Position numbers and translations under genes: made by a program. A DNA stretch of 64,000 bases, from NCBI GenBank assembly GCA_023398495.1, contig JAEWSG010000064.1:23909-87908 (forward strand), written 5' to 3'. Positions within the stretch are counted from its first letter, which is position 1. Each line of letters begins with the position of its first letter. The notes below the pieces were generated by a model, which was not told the origin of the DNA, did no database searches, and worked only from the letters and a program-made list of their open reading frames with translations. Positions 44,515-53,406 of this stretch are shown here, piece after piece. The stretch is from Bacillota bacterium. Its GTDB lineage: Bacteria; Bacillota; Clostridia; Acetivibrionales; Acetivibrionaceae.

Positions 44515-47121
44515 ATGAATAAAGATTATATTATTGACAATGTAGAAATGCTTGAAAAAGCAATTAAGCGTCTAAAGAATGCACAAAGTATTTTTGCAAA
44601 TTACTCACAGGAGCAGGTTGATAAAATTTTTCTTGCAGCCGCTTCTGCTGCAAATAAAATGAGGATTCCACTTGCCAAAATGGCTGTTGAAGAAACCGGG
44701 ATGGGTGTTGTAGAAGACAAAGTTATTAAAAACCACTACGCAGCAGAATATATTTACAACGCTTATAAGAATACCAAAACCTGTGGTGTTATCGAAGAAG
44801 ATACCGCCTTTGGTATAAAAAAGGTGGCAGAACCGATTGGTGTTATTGCCGCAGTTATTCCTACAACCAATCCTACGTCAACAGCTATCTTTAAAACACT
44901 TATCTCATTAAAGACCAGAAATGCAATAATTATAAGCCCACATCCGAGAGCAAAGAATTCAACAATAGAAGCGGCCAGAATTGTGCTGGAAGCAGCGGTT
45001 GCAGCAGGTGCTCCCGAGGGAATTATTGACTGGATTGATGTACCAAGCCTGGAACTTACAAACATGGTAATGAAAGAGGCAGATATAATTCTAGCTACCG
45101 GTGGCCCCGGAATGGTAAAAGCAGCATACTCATCAGGCAAACCAGCCATTGGTGTTGGACCGGGTAATACTCCTGCAATTATTGATGAAACAGCGGATAT
45201 TCTTCTTGCGGTAAACTCAATAATTCACTCTAAAACTTTTGATAACGGTATGATATGTGCTTCGGAACAGTCTGTTATAGTTATGGAGAGTATATATAAA
45301 GAGGTTAAAAAGGAATTCTCTGACAGAGGTTGTTATTTCTTAAATAAAGATGAAATCGAAAAGGTCAGGAAAACAATCATTATAAATGGTGCCTTGAATG
45401 CAAAAATCGTTGGTCAAAAGGCGCACACAATTGCAAAGCTTGCGGGAGTTGATGTGCCTGAGGCTACAAAAATCCTGATTGGTGAAGTTACGAGCGTTGA
45501 TCTTTCCGAAGAATTTGCCCATGAAAAATTATCCCCTGTACTTGCAATGTACAAGGCAAAGGACTTTGACGAAGCGCTTCAAAAAGCGGAAAAGCTGATT
45601 GAAGACGGTGGGTTTGGCCATACTTCATCACTCTATATAAATACGGTAACAGAAAAGGAAAAGCTTGATAAACATGCAGCAAGAATGAAAACCTGTCGTA
45701 TTCTGGTTAATACCCCTTCATCACATGGTGGTATCGGTGACTTGTACAACTTTAAGCTTGCACCTTCACTTACCCTTGGCTGCGGATCATGGGGAGGAAA
45801 TTCAGTTTCCGAAAATGTTGGGGTTAAGCATTTGCTGAACATTAAAACAGTTGCCGAGAGGAGAGAGAATATGCTTTGGTTCAGAGTGCCTGAAAAGGTA
45901 TACATCAAAAAGGGATGTCTGCCTGTTGCCTTAGATGAGCTTAAAAACGTTATGGGTAAAAAGAAAGCGTTTATTGTAACTGATACTTTCTTATATAACA
46001 ATGGTTATACAAAAACTATTACTGATAAATTAGATGAAATGGGAATTGTACACAAGACCTTCTTTGATGTGGCTCCAGATCCATCACTTGCATGTGCAAA
46101 GGCAGGAGCTAAGGAAATGGCCGAATTCCAGCCTGATGCAATCATTGCTGTCGGCGGCGGTTCTGCAATGGATGCAGGTAAAATTATGTGGGTAATGTAT
46201 GAACATCCTGAAGTAGACTTTATGGATATGGCAATGAGGTTTGTTGACATAAGAAAGAGAGTGTATCCTTTCCCGAAAATGGGTGAAAAGGCATACTTCA
46301 TCGCAGTTCCGACATCAGCAGGTACAGGTTCGGAAGTAACACCTTTTGCTGTTATTACTGATGAGCAGACTGGGGTTAAATACCCGCTGGCTGATTACGA
46401 ATTGATGCCAAAGATGGCAATAGTAGATGCCGACATGATGATGAATGCACCAAAGGGTCTCACAAGTGCCTCAGGTATTGATGCCTTGACACATGCTATG
46501 GAAGCATACGCCTCAATGCTTGCAACTGACTATACAGACAGCTTGGCACTTCGTTCGTTGAAAATGATATTTGAATATCTTCCAAAAGCTTATGACAACG
46601 GACCAAAAGATCCGGTTGCAAGAGAAAAAATGGCGAATGCTGCAACAATGGCAGGTATGGCATTTGCAAACGCTTTCTTAGGTATATGCCACTCAATGGC
46701 ACATAAGCTTGGTGCTTTCCATCACTTACCGCACGGTATTGCAAACGCACTTTTGATAAATGAGGTGCTTAAGTTTAATGCTGTCGAGGTTCCTGTAAAA
46801 ATGGGTACATTCTCACAGTATGACCATCCTCATACCTTGGCACGTTATGCTGAGATTGCAGATTATTTAGGTATCAAGGGTAAGAACAATGAAGAAAAAC
46901 TGGAGAACCTGATTAAAGCTATTGATGAACTTAAAGAGAAAGTTGGCATAAAAAAGAGTATTAAAGAATATGGGATTGATGAAAAGATTTTCCTTGAGAG
47001 ACTTGACGAAATGGTTGAACAGGCTTTTGACGACCAGTGCACAGGTGCAAATCCAAGGTATCCGCTAATGAGTGAAATGAAAGAAATATATCTTAATGCT
47101 TATTATGGAGGTGCAAGATAA
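44515..47121 (+). CDS. adhE: Bifunctional acetaldehyde/alcohol dehydrogenase AdhE
   Basis: The 868-residue bifunctional enzyme forms ethanol from acetyl-CoA through acetaldehyde using two NADH. The N-terminal aldehyde dehydrogenase module (about 1-440) has catalytic C248 in DNGMICASEQ and a PTTNPTSTAI cofactor region. The C-terminal iron-dependent alcohol dehydrogenase (about 455-868) has GGGSAMDAGK, SGIDALTHAMEAY, FLGICHSMAHKLG and HHLPHGIANA, which supply iron ligands. Full length and intact. In ethanologenic clostridia this enzyme carries most carbon to ethanol and is a known Rex target. The next gene overlaps its stop by one base. Confidence 0.97.
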   Translation: MNKDYIIDNVEMLEKAIKRLKNAQSIFANYSQEQVDKIFLAAASAANKMRIPLAKMAVEETGMGVVEDKVIKNHYAAEYIYNAYKNTKTCGVIEEDTAFGIKKVAEPIGVIAAVIPTTNPTSTAIFKTLISLKTRNAIIISPHPRAKNSTIEAARIVLEAAVAAGAPEGIIDWIDVPSLELTNMVMKEADIILATGGPGMVKAAYSSGKPAIGVGPGNTPAIIDETADILLAVNSIIHSKTFDNGMICASEQSVIVMESIYKEVKKEFSDRGCYFLNKDEIEKVRKTIIINGALNAKIVGQKAHTIAKLAGVDVPEATKILIGEVTSVDLSEEFAHEKLSPVLAMYKAKDFDEALQKAEKLIEDGGFGHTSSLYINTVTEKEKLDKHAARMKTCRILVNTPSSHGGIGDLYNFKLAPSLTLGCGSWGGNSVSENVGVKHLLNIKTVAERRENMLWFRVPEKVYIKKGCLPVALDELKNVMGKKKAFIVTDTFLYNNGYTKTITDKLDEMGIVHKTFFDVAPDPSLACAKAGAKEMAEFQPDAIIAVGGGSAMDAGKIMWVMYEHPEVDFMDMAMRFVDIRKRVYPFPKMGEKAYFIAVPTSAGTGSEVTPFAVITDEQTGVKYPLADYELMPKMAIVDADMMMNAPKGLTSASGIDALTHAMEAYASMLATDYTDSLALRSLKMIFEYLPKAYDNGPKDPVAREKMANAATMAGMAFANAFLGICHSMAHKLGAFHHLPHGIANALLINEVLKFNAVEVPVKMGTFSQYDHPHTLARYAEIADYLGIKGKNNEEKLENLIKAIDELKEKVGIKKSIKEYGIDEKIFLERLDEMVEQAFDDQCTGANPRYPLMSEMKEIYLNAYYGGAR

Positions 47122-47870
47122 TGAAACTTGAAAAAGTCATAGCTGTAAGAACGGATAAAACAGTTTTCAGGGATGAGGATAAGGCAATAAAAGTATTTAA
47201 CAGTAACTACTCCAAGGCTAATATACTAAATGAGGCTCTAAATCAGGCAAGAGTTGAAGAAACAGGCCTCAATATTCCGAAACTGCTGGAGGTTACGAAG
47301 TTTGAAGATAAATGGGCAATAGTGACTGAGTATATAGAAGGAAAGACTTTGGAACAGTTGATGAAGGAAAATCCTCATAAATATGATGAATACCTCAATC
47401 TGTTTGTCGATATACAGCTTGAAATTTTAAGTAAAAAGGCACCAATGCTAAATAAGCTTAAAGATAAAATGAAAAGAAAAATTTCCGAAACAGGTCTTGA
47501 CGCTACAACTCGTTATGAGCTTCACACAAGGCTTGGCAGTATGCCTGAGCATGGCAAGGTATGCCATGGTGATTTTAATCCGAGCAATGTTATCATTTCT
47601 AAAGATGATAAGCCATATATCCTTGACTGGTCACATGCAACACAGGGAAATGCAAGTGCCGATGCGGCAAGAACATATCTTCTGTTCTGGCTTTCAGGAA
47701 ATATTGACAAGGCTGATAAATATCTGAATCTTTTCTGCAAAAAAAGTGATACTGCAAAACAGTACGTTCAGAAATGGATTTCAATTGTAGCAGCATCACA
47801 GCTTGTTAAAGGCAAAGAAGTAGAGCGGGAATTTTTGTTGCACTGGATAGATGTTGTAGATTATGAATAG
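47121..47870 (+). CDS. APH/choline-kinase-fold phosphotransferase
   Basis: This 249-residue protein has a kinase-like fold of the aminoglycoside/choline phosphotransferase superfamily. The catalytic loop is CHGDFNPSNVI (HGDxxxxN) and the metal-binding DWSHATQG equals the DFG position. VTEYIEGKTLEQL is the hinge. Its substrate is unknown, and resistance to antibiotics is not implied. Its position between adhE and the sensory-hydrogenase genes, overlapping adhE by one base, suggests a role in the redox operon rather than drug detoxification. A similar gene follows adhE in C. thermocellum as I recall it. Confidence 0.8.
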   Translation: MKLEKVIAVRTDKTVFRDEDKAIKVFNSNYSKANILNEALNQARVEETGLNIPKLLEVTKFEDKWAIVTEYIEGKTLEQLMKENPHKYDEYLNLFVDIQLEILSKKAPMLNKLKDKMKRKISETGLDATTRYELHTRLGSMPEHGKVCHGDFNPSNVIISKDDKPYILDWSHATQGNASADAARTYLLFWLSGNIDKADKYLNLFCKKSDTAKQYVQKWISIVAASQLVKGKEVEREFLLHWIDVVDYE

Positions 47871-47882
47871 GAGGATTCCAAG

Positions 47883-48125
47883 ATGAAGGTCGCTATTTGT
47901 ATAGGAAGCTCATGTCACTTAAAAGGCTCAAGGCAGATAATAGAACAATTACAGAGTATGATTGCTGAAAATAATCTTACAGATAAGATTGAACTTTGTG
48001 GAGCCTTTTGCATGAAAAACTGTGTTAATGGTGTCAGCGTGACTATTGCTGATGAAATGTTTTCGGTTACACCTGAGAATGTTAAGAACTTTTTTGAAAC
48101 TGAAGTAGTGCCTCGCAGTAAATAG
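47883..48125 (+). CDS. Small thioredoxin-like [2Fe-2S] protein (first copy)
   Basis: This 80-residue protein resembles the C-terminal thioredoxin-like [2Fe-2S] domain of NuoE/HydC. Ligand candidates are C6, C11, C43 and C47 in ICIGSSCHLKG and CGAFCMKNC, and another C39 is nearby. It could carry electrons between the hydrogenase complexes. A close paralogue ends the operon at 55109-55360. AGGAGG lies before the ATG. No other domain is present, so it must dock to a partner, probably HydS downstream or HydABC. Confidence 0.82.
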   Translation: MKVAICIGSSCHLKGSRQIIEQLQSMIAENNLTDKIELCGAFCMKNCVNGVSVTIADEMFSVTPENVKNFFETEVVPRSK

Positions 48126-48208
48126 AATTCCATAGCTTTCATGCTAAGTAACGAAAAAAGCAATTCGATATACATTGATTCATTGGTGAAAAGGAGTGTA
48201 AATTCTAA

Positions 48209-49876
48209 ATGACTGAATGTCTGGAAACAAAGAACTCAAATTGTAAAAATTGCTATAAATGTATAAGGCACTGCCCTGTTAAGTCATTAAAATTCACCGA
48301 TGGTCAAGCTCATATAGTGAGGGATGAATGCGTTTTGTGCGGCGAATGCTATGTTGTTTGCCCACAAAATGCAAAACAAATCAGGTCTGATGTAGAAAAA
48401 GCAAAGCACCTGGTTTCTGAAAATGAAGTTTATGCAAGTCTTGCACCATCTTTTGTTGGCTGGTTTCATGATAAAACCATATACGATATGGAAGTGGCGT
48501 TAAAAAAGCTTGGTTTTAAGGGAACTGATGAAACTGCAAAGGGTGCGTGTGTTGTAAAAAAACAGTATGAGAAAATGCTTCAGGAAAATAGAAGAAGGAT
48601 GCTAATATCCTCCTGCTGTCCAACAGTAAATACACTGATTCAAAGGCATTATACCAGTGCTATTCCATATTTAGCCGATGTAATATCGCCTATGCTGGCA
48701 CATGCACAGATGATTAAAAATGAGCATAAAGGTAGCAAGGTTGTGTTTATCGGACCTTGTATATCAAAAAAGGAAGAAGCAGATAAGAATACGGGTTTTG
48801 TTGACCTTGTACTAACTTTTGATGAACTTGACGAGTGGCTGAAGTCGGAAGGTATTGTAATCGAAAGCACCGGCAGGGATTATGAAAAGGGGAGGACAAG
48901 AAGTTTTCCAAGGTCTGGAGGTATAGTTGACAGCATGGATAAAAATGCAAGGTATCATTATTTGGTAGTTGACGGTCTGGAAAACTGTATGAATGCCTTG
49001 GAGAATGTAGACAGCAGTGAGCTTGACAATTGTTTTATTGAAATGTCGGCTTGCAGTGGAAGCTGTATAAACGGACCTGTGGCAAGAAGGAAAAATCACA
49101 GTACTATTTGTGCTGTACTGGCTGTAAAAGATAAAACAGGTACAAAGGATTTTGAAGTTCTCATGCCAGATAGCAAAAGTATTAAAAAAGAAATGTACTT
49201 TGAGGGGATAACGAAAATAATACCGGGTAGAGGTGCTATTGAAGAAATACTCAAGGAAATGGGGAAAACCTCCCCGGAAAAGGAACTCAACTGTGGAAGC
49301 TGCGGTTATGATACCTGCCGTGACAAAGCAATGGCAGTATTGAATGGAAAAGCTGACCTGTCTATGTGTCTTCCTTATTTAAAGGAGAAAGCGGAAAGTT
49401 TTTCCGACACTATTATTAATAACACTCCAAACGGTATTATTGTTTTGAATGAGAACCTTGAAATTCAGCAAATCAACAAGGCTGCAAAAAGCATATTGAA
49501 TTTGCCGGTGAACACCGATCTTATGGGAAGTCCTGTTGTAAGAATTCTTGATCCAGTGGATTATGCCCTTGCACTAAATGAGGAAAATTGTTATGACAGG
49601 AGAAAATACTTTGCGCAGTATCAGAAGTATATTGATGAAACAATAATTTATGATAAGGAATACCATATCATTATCATACTTATGAAGGATGTAAGCGAGG
49701 AAGAAAAAATAAAGAGTTTAAAAATCAAACAGAGTAAGGCTGCAATCGAAATAACTGATAAAGTTGTTGAAAAGCAGATGCGTGTAGTGCAGGAGATTGC
49801 TCTGCTTTTGGGTGAAACAACAGCAGAAACTAAAATCGCTCTTACTAAGTTGAAGGAGACTATGCAGGATGAATGA
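48209..49876 (+). CDS. hydS: Putative sensory [FeFe]-hydrogenase HydS (group C, PAS-containing)
   Basis: The 555-residue protein opens with two [4Fe-4S] ferredoxin motifs (C12,15,18,22 and C41,44,47,51). The H-cluster domain has SSCCP (C136, C137), GPC184ISKK and SACSGSC (C282, C286), the positions of the cluster ligands. The usual TSCCPAW, TPCTAKK and MACPGGCINGGGQ motifs are modified. A further four-cysteine Fe-S domain follows (CGSCGYDTC...C, about 362-395), then a PAS domain (about 400-520) and a short helical tail. This order matches group C sensory hydrogenases that report H2 or redox state rather than catalyse bulk turnover. It is translationally coupled to a PP2C phosphatase. Confidence 0.88.
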   Translation: MTECLETKNSNCKNCYKCIRHCPVKSLKFTDGQAHIVRDECVLCGECYVVCPQNAKQIRSDVEKAKHLVSENEVYASLAPSFVGWFHDKTIYDMEVALKKLGFKGTDETAKGACVVKKQYEKMLQENRRRMLISSCCPTVNTLIQRHYTSAIPYLADVISPMLAHAQMIKNEHKGSKVVFIGPCISKKEEADKNTGFVDLVLTFDELDEWLKSEGIVIESTGRDYEKGRTRSFPRSGGIVDSMDKNARYHYLVVDGLENCMNALENVDSSELDNCFIEMSACSGSCINGPVARRKNHSTICAVLAVKDKTGTKDFEVLMPDSKSIKKEMYFEGITKIIPGRGAIEEILKEMGKTSPEKELNCGSCGYDTCRDKAMAVLNGKADLSMCLPYLKEKAESFSDTIINNTPNGIIVLNENLEIQQINKAAKSILNLPVNTDLMGSPVVRILDPVDYALALNEENCYDRRKYFAQYQKYIDETIIYDKEYHIIIILMKDVSEEEKIKSLKIKQSKAAIEITDKVVEKQMRVVQEIALLLGETTAETKIALTKLKETMQDE

Positions 49877-51038
49877 TTTGTGCGTAGATTTAGGCTACAG
49901 GAGCCTGAATAAGTATGGTGAACAACTGTGTGGAGATATGGTACAGGTTGTCAGAGATGATAATACTACAATTATGGTTCTTGCTGATGGGCTTGGAAGT
50001 GGTGTGAAAGCAAATATCCTGTCAACACTTACTTCAAAAATAATATCGACAATGATTGCAGAGCACATGAGCATAGAGGACTGTGTCAACACAATTATGG
50101 CTACTTTGCCGGTTTGCAAGGTAAGGGGCATAGCATACTCCACATTTACAATAATCAAGATCACAAATAATACCTATGCAGAGATTATACAGTATGACAA
50201 TCCTAATGTGATTCTCATTCGGGAGGGTAAAAATTATGAGTATCCCACCGAGACGAAAATTATTTCGGGTAAAAAAATTATAGAATCAAAAATTGACTTA
50301 AAGTGTGGGGATGTATTTGTTGCAATGAGCGATGGTGCAGTTTATGCAGGTGTTGGACAGACACTCAATTATGGCTGGCAGAGAGAAAATATTGTTGAAT
50401 TTATTGAATTTCATTATGATTTCAGAAATTCTGCCAAAGCTGTTTCTTCTCTTGTACTTGATGCATGTAATAACCTTTATGCAAACAAGCCTGGGGATGA
50501 CACTACCATTGCAGCCATAAAAATACGAAAAAGAAAAGTGGTCAATTTGATGTTCGGTCCGCCGCAAAACCCTAAAGATGTTAACAAAATGATGTCGTTA
50601 TTTTTTGCAAAGCAGGGAAGACACATTGTATCCGGGGGCACAACTTCGTCACTTGCGGCAGCGTTTTTGGGCAAGAAACTTCGAACCTCGATTGAGTACA
50701 TTGATCCCAAAATTCCTCCTGCGGCCAGAATAGAAGGTGTTGACCTTGTAACAGAGGGTGTGCTTACGATAAATCAGGTTCTTGAATATGCAAAAGATTA
50801 CGTAGAGAAAAACATGCTTTACAATGAGTGGATTACAAAAAAGGATGGGGCTTCAGAAATAGCCAAACTGCTTTTTGAAGAAGCAACAGACATTAATTTC
50901 TATGTTGGAAGAGCTATTAATCCTGCTCATCAGAACCCAAATCTTCCAATCGGATTTAATATAAAGATGCAGTTGGTTGAGGAACTTTCAAAAACGTTGA
51001 AGCTAATGGGGAAAACAATAAATGTAAGTTATTTTTAG
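49869..51038 (+). CDS. PP2C/SpoIIE-family serine phosphatase, probable HydS output
   Basis: This 389-residue protein has PP2C/SpoIIE motifs: LADGLGSGVKAN (metal-binding Asp-Gly), MSDGAVYAG and GDDTTIAAI, spanning residues about 1-215. The C-terminal half (about 220-389, MFGPPQNPKDVNKMM to the end) is conserved with other hydrogenase-linked phosphatases but otherwise unassigned. It overlaps hydS by 8 bp. In group C hydrogenase loci such phosphatases are found beside the sensor and are thought to relay its state to unknown phosphoproteins. No partner kinase or anti-sigma gene is adjacent. Confidence 0.85.
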   Translation: MNDLCVDLGYRSLNKYGEQLCGDMVQVVRDDNTTIMVLADGLGSGVKANILSTLTSKIISTMIAEHMSIEDCVNTIMATLPVCKVRGIAYSTFTIIKITNNTYAEIIQYDNPNVILIREGKNYEYPTETKIISGKKIIESKIDLKCGDVFVAMSDGAVYAGVGQTLNYGWQRENIVEFIEFHYDFRNSAKAVSSLVLDACNNLYANKPGDDTTIAAIKIRKRKVVNLMFGPPQNPKDVNKMMSLFFAKQGRHIVSGGTTSSLAAAFLGKKLRTSIEYIDPKIPPAARIEGVDLVTEGVLTINQVLEYAKDYVEKNMLYNEWITKKDGASEIAKLLFEEATDINFYVGRAINPAHQNPNLPIGFNIKMQLVEELSKTLKLMGKTINVSYF

Positions 51039-51047
51039 AGGTGAATA

Positions 51048-51536
51048 ATGATGAATAAAACATTTGACTATGGTGTTATTGATGCTATTCTTTTAGAGCA
51101 TGGGTTAAGCGAAACTTATATCATTGCGATACTCCAAAGTATTCAGGAAAAGTACCGCTACATTCCCAAAGAGGTATTCCCATATCTGTCAAAGAAGCTT
51201 AATGTAAGCCAAGCAAGAATATTCAGTGTAGCAACATTTTATGAGAACTTTTCACTCGAGCCGAAAGGTAAATACATTATAAAAATTTGTGATGGAACAG
51301 CCTGTCATGTAAGAAAATCAATTCCGATTTTAGAACGCCTTCAAAAAGAACTCCAGTTATCAGATAAAAAAACAACCACCGATGATCTGATGTTTACAGT
51401 TGAAACTGTATCATGCCTTGGTGCATGTGGTCTTGCTCCTGTTATAACAGTTAATGACAAGGTTTATCCTGCGATGACTCCCGATAAGGCGTCAGATCTT
51501 TTAAAGGATTTGAGGGAGGGAAAAATTAATGATTAA
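51048..51536 (+). CDS. hydC: NuoE-like subunit of the bifurcating hydrogenase (HydC)
   Basis: The 162-residue protein is related to the 24-kDa NuoE subunit. An N-terminal helical bundle (HGLSETYIIAILQSIQEKYRYIP) precedes a thioredoxin-like [2Fe-2S] domain with ligands in CDGTACHVR (C-x4-C) and CLGACGLAP (C-x3-C). In HydABC-type enzymes this subunit connects the flavin subunit to its partners. A GAGGTG ribosome site precedes tandem ATGs (51048 and 51051), and either could start. It overlaps the NuoF-like gene by 8 bp. Confidence 0.93.
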   Translation: MMNKTFDYGVIDAILLEHGLSETYIIAILQSIQEKYRYIPKEVFPYLSKKLNVSQARIFSVATFYENFSLEPKGKYIIKICDGTACHVRKSIPILERLQKELQLSDKKTTTDDLMFTVETVSCLGACGLAPVITVNDKVYPAMTPDKASDLLKDLREGKIND

Positions 51537-53403
51537 GAATAGAGATGAATTACAAAAAGTTCGTAAAATGTATGCAGACTATTTAGAGGCTCAAAAGAAG
51601 AAAATACTTGTCTGTGCAGGTACAGGCTGCGTTTCAAGTGGTTCGCTTGAAATATTTGACCGTTTGTCGGAACTTATTTCGAAAAGAGGTTTGGACTGTC
51701 AGGTTGAACTTGAAAAAGAGCCTCATGATGAGACAATAGGTATGAAAAAAAGTGGCTGTCACGGTTTTTGCGAGATGGGGCCGCTTATAAGAATTGAGCC
51801 TGAGGGTTTCTTATATACAAAGGTGAAGCTCTCAGACTGCGAAGAGATTGTAGATAGGACAATAGTTGGAGGAGAGCATGTTGAAAGGCTTGCCTACAAA
51901 AAAGATGGTGTTGTTTACAAAAAACAGGATGAAATTCCTTTTTACAAAAAGCAGACCCGCCTTGTACTCGACCATTGTGGGCATATTGATTCCACCTCCA
52001 TCAATGAATATCTTGCAATTGGTGGATACGGTGCATTTGAAAAAGCTTTGTTTGATATGACCGCAGATGAGATTATAAATGAAATCTCCGAATCAAACTT
52101 AAGGGGACGTGGGGGCGGAGGCTTTCCGGCAGGTCGTAAATGGTCGCAGGTGAAAAGGCAGAAGACAGAACAGAAGTATGTTGTCTGTAACGGAGATGAA
52201 GGCGATCCCGGTGCATTTATGGATAGAAGCATAATGGAAGGAGACCCTCACAGGATGTTAGAGGGTATGATGATTGCCGGTCTTGCCTGTGGTGCTTCCG
52301 AGGGCTATATTTATGTTCGGGCCGAATATCCTATGGCTGTTTCAAGATTGAAAAATGCAATCAACCAGGCAGTCGAACTCGGCATATTAGGTGAGAATAT
52401 CTTAGGCAGCGGTTTTAATTTCAATATGCATATTAACCGTGGTGCAGGAGCATTTGTTTGTGGTGAGGGAAGTGCCCTTACAGCGTCAATTGAAGGTAAG
52501 AGGGGAATGCCCAGGGTCAAACCGCCAAGAACGGTTGAACATGGGTTGTTTGATAAACCTACAGTGCTTAACAATGTTGAAACCTATGCCAATGTACCCA
52601 TTATTATCAATAAAGGTGCAGCCTGGTATAAAGCAATAGGACCAGAAAACAGTCCGGGTACAAAAGCTTTTGCTATCACAGGAAATATTGAAAATACAGG
52701 ACTTATTGAGGTTCCCATGGGAACAACCCTAAGAGAAGTGATTTTTGACATCGGTGGAGGTATGAGGGACGGTGCGGATTTCAAAGCCGTTCAGATTGGT
52801 GGTCCGTCAGGTGGATGTTTGTCATATGGTGATCTGGATCTTCCGCTGGATTTTGATTCACTGAAAAAAGCTGGAGCAATGATTGGCTCGGGTGGTCTTG
52901 TTGTAATGGACAACAACACCTGTATGGTCGAAGTTGCACGTTTCTTTATGAAGTTTACCCAGAACGAATCCTGTGGTAAATGCGTACCCTGTCGTGAGGG
53001 AACAAAGAGAATGCTTGAAATTTTGGAGAGAGTTGTTGAAGGCAAAGGCGAAGACGGAGATATTGAATTGCTACTGGAGCTTGCAGATACTATTTCTGCT
53101 ACAGCCCTATGCGGGCTTGGAAAGTCGGCTGCATTCCCGGTTGTAAGTACCATAAAAAATTTCCGTGAGGAATACGAAGCTCATATATATGAAAAAAGAT
53201 GTCCAACCGGCAACTGCCAGAAACTCAAGAGAATAACCATTGAGGCAGCCTTATGCAAGGGTTGTTCAAAATGTGCAAGGATTTGTCCTGTTAATGCAAT
53301 AAGCGGTAAAGTTAAAGAGCCTTATGTAATAGACCAGAGTAAATGTATAAAGTGTGGAGCTTGTATTGAAAACTGTGCATTCCACGCGATAGTGGAGGGT
53401 TGA
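51529..53403 (+). CDS. hydB: NuoF-like NADH-binding flavoprotein of the bifurcating hydrogenase (HydB)
   Basis: The 624-residue subunit has an N-terminal thioredoxin-like [2Fe-2S] domain (CAGTGCVSSG ... CHGFCEMG, about 25-110) and the FMN/NADH fold (GRGGGGFPAGRKW, about 200; NGDEGDPGAFMD). An SLBB region and the SCGKCVPCREG [4Fe-4S] site (about 483-493) follow. Two C-terminal ferredoxin clusters have CKGCSKCARICP and CIKCGACIENC. In HydABC this is the proposed site of electron bifurcation or confurcation among NADH, ferredoxin and H2. Only 3 bp separate it from hydA. Confidence 0.95.
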   Translation: MIKNRDELQKVRKMYADYLEAQKKKILVCAGTGCVSSGSLEIFDRLSELISKRGLDCQVELEKEPHDETIGMKKSGCHGFCEMGPLIRIEPEGFLYTKVKLSDCEEIVDRTIVGGEHVERLAYKKDGVVYKKQDEIPFYKKQTRLVLDHCGHIDSTSINEYLAIGGYGAFEKALFDMTADEIINEISESNLRGRGGGGFPAGRKWSQVKRQKTEQKYVVCNGDEGDPGAFMDRSIMEGDPHRMLEGMMIAGLACGASEGYIYVRAEYPMAVSRLKNAINQAVELGILGENILGSGFNFNMHINRGAGAFVCGEGSALTASIEGKRGMPRVKPPRTVEHGLFDKPTVLNNVETYANVPIIINKGAAWYKAIGPENSPGTKAFAITGNIENTGLIEVPMGTTLREVIFDIGGGMRDGADFKAVQIGGPSGGCLSYGDLDLPLDFDSLKKAGAMIGSGGLVVMDNNTCMVEVARFFMKFTQNESCGKCVPCREGTKRMLEILERVVEGKGEDGDIELLLELADTISATALCGLGKSAAFPVVSTIKNFREEYEAHIYEKRCPTGNCQKLKRITIEAALCKGCSKCARICPVNAISGKVKEPYVIDQSKCIKCGACIENCAFHAIVEG

Positions 53404-53406
53404 TCA

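Noticed and set aside
47121..47870. Antibiotic-resistance aminoglycoside phosphotransferase
   Set aside because: Only the kinase fold is evident. Its place inside a redox operon argues against a drug-resistance role.
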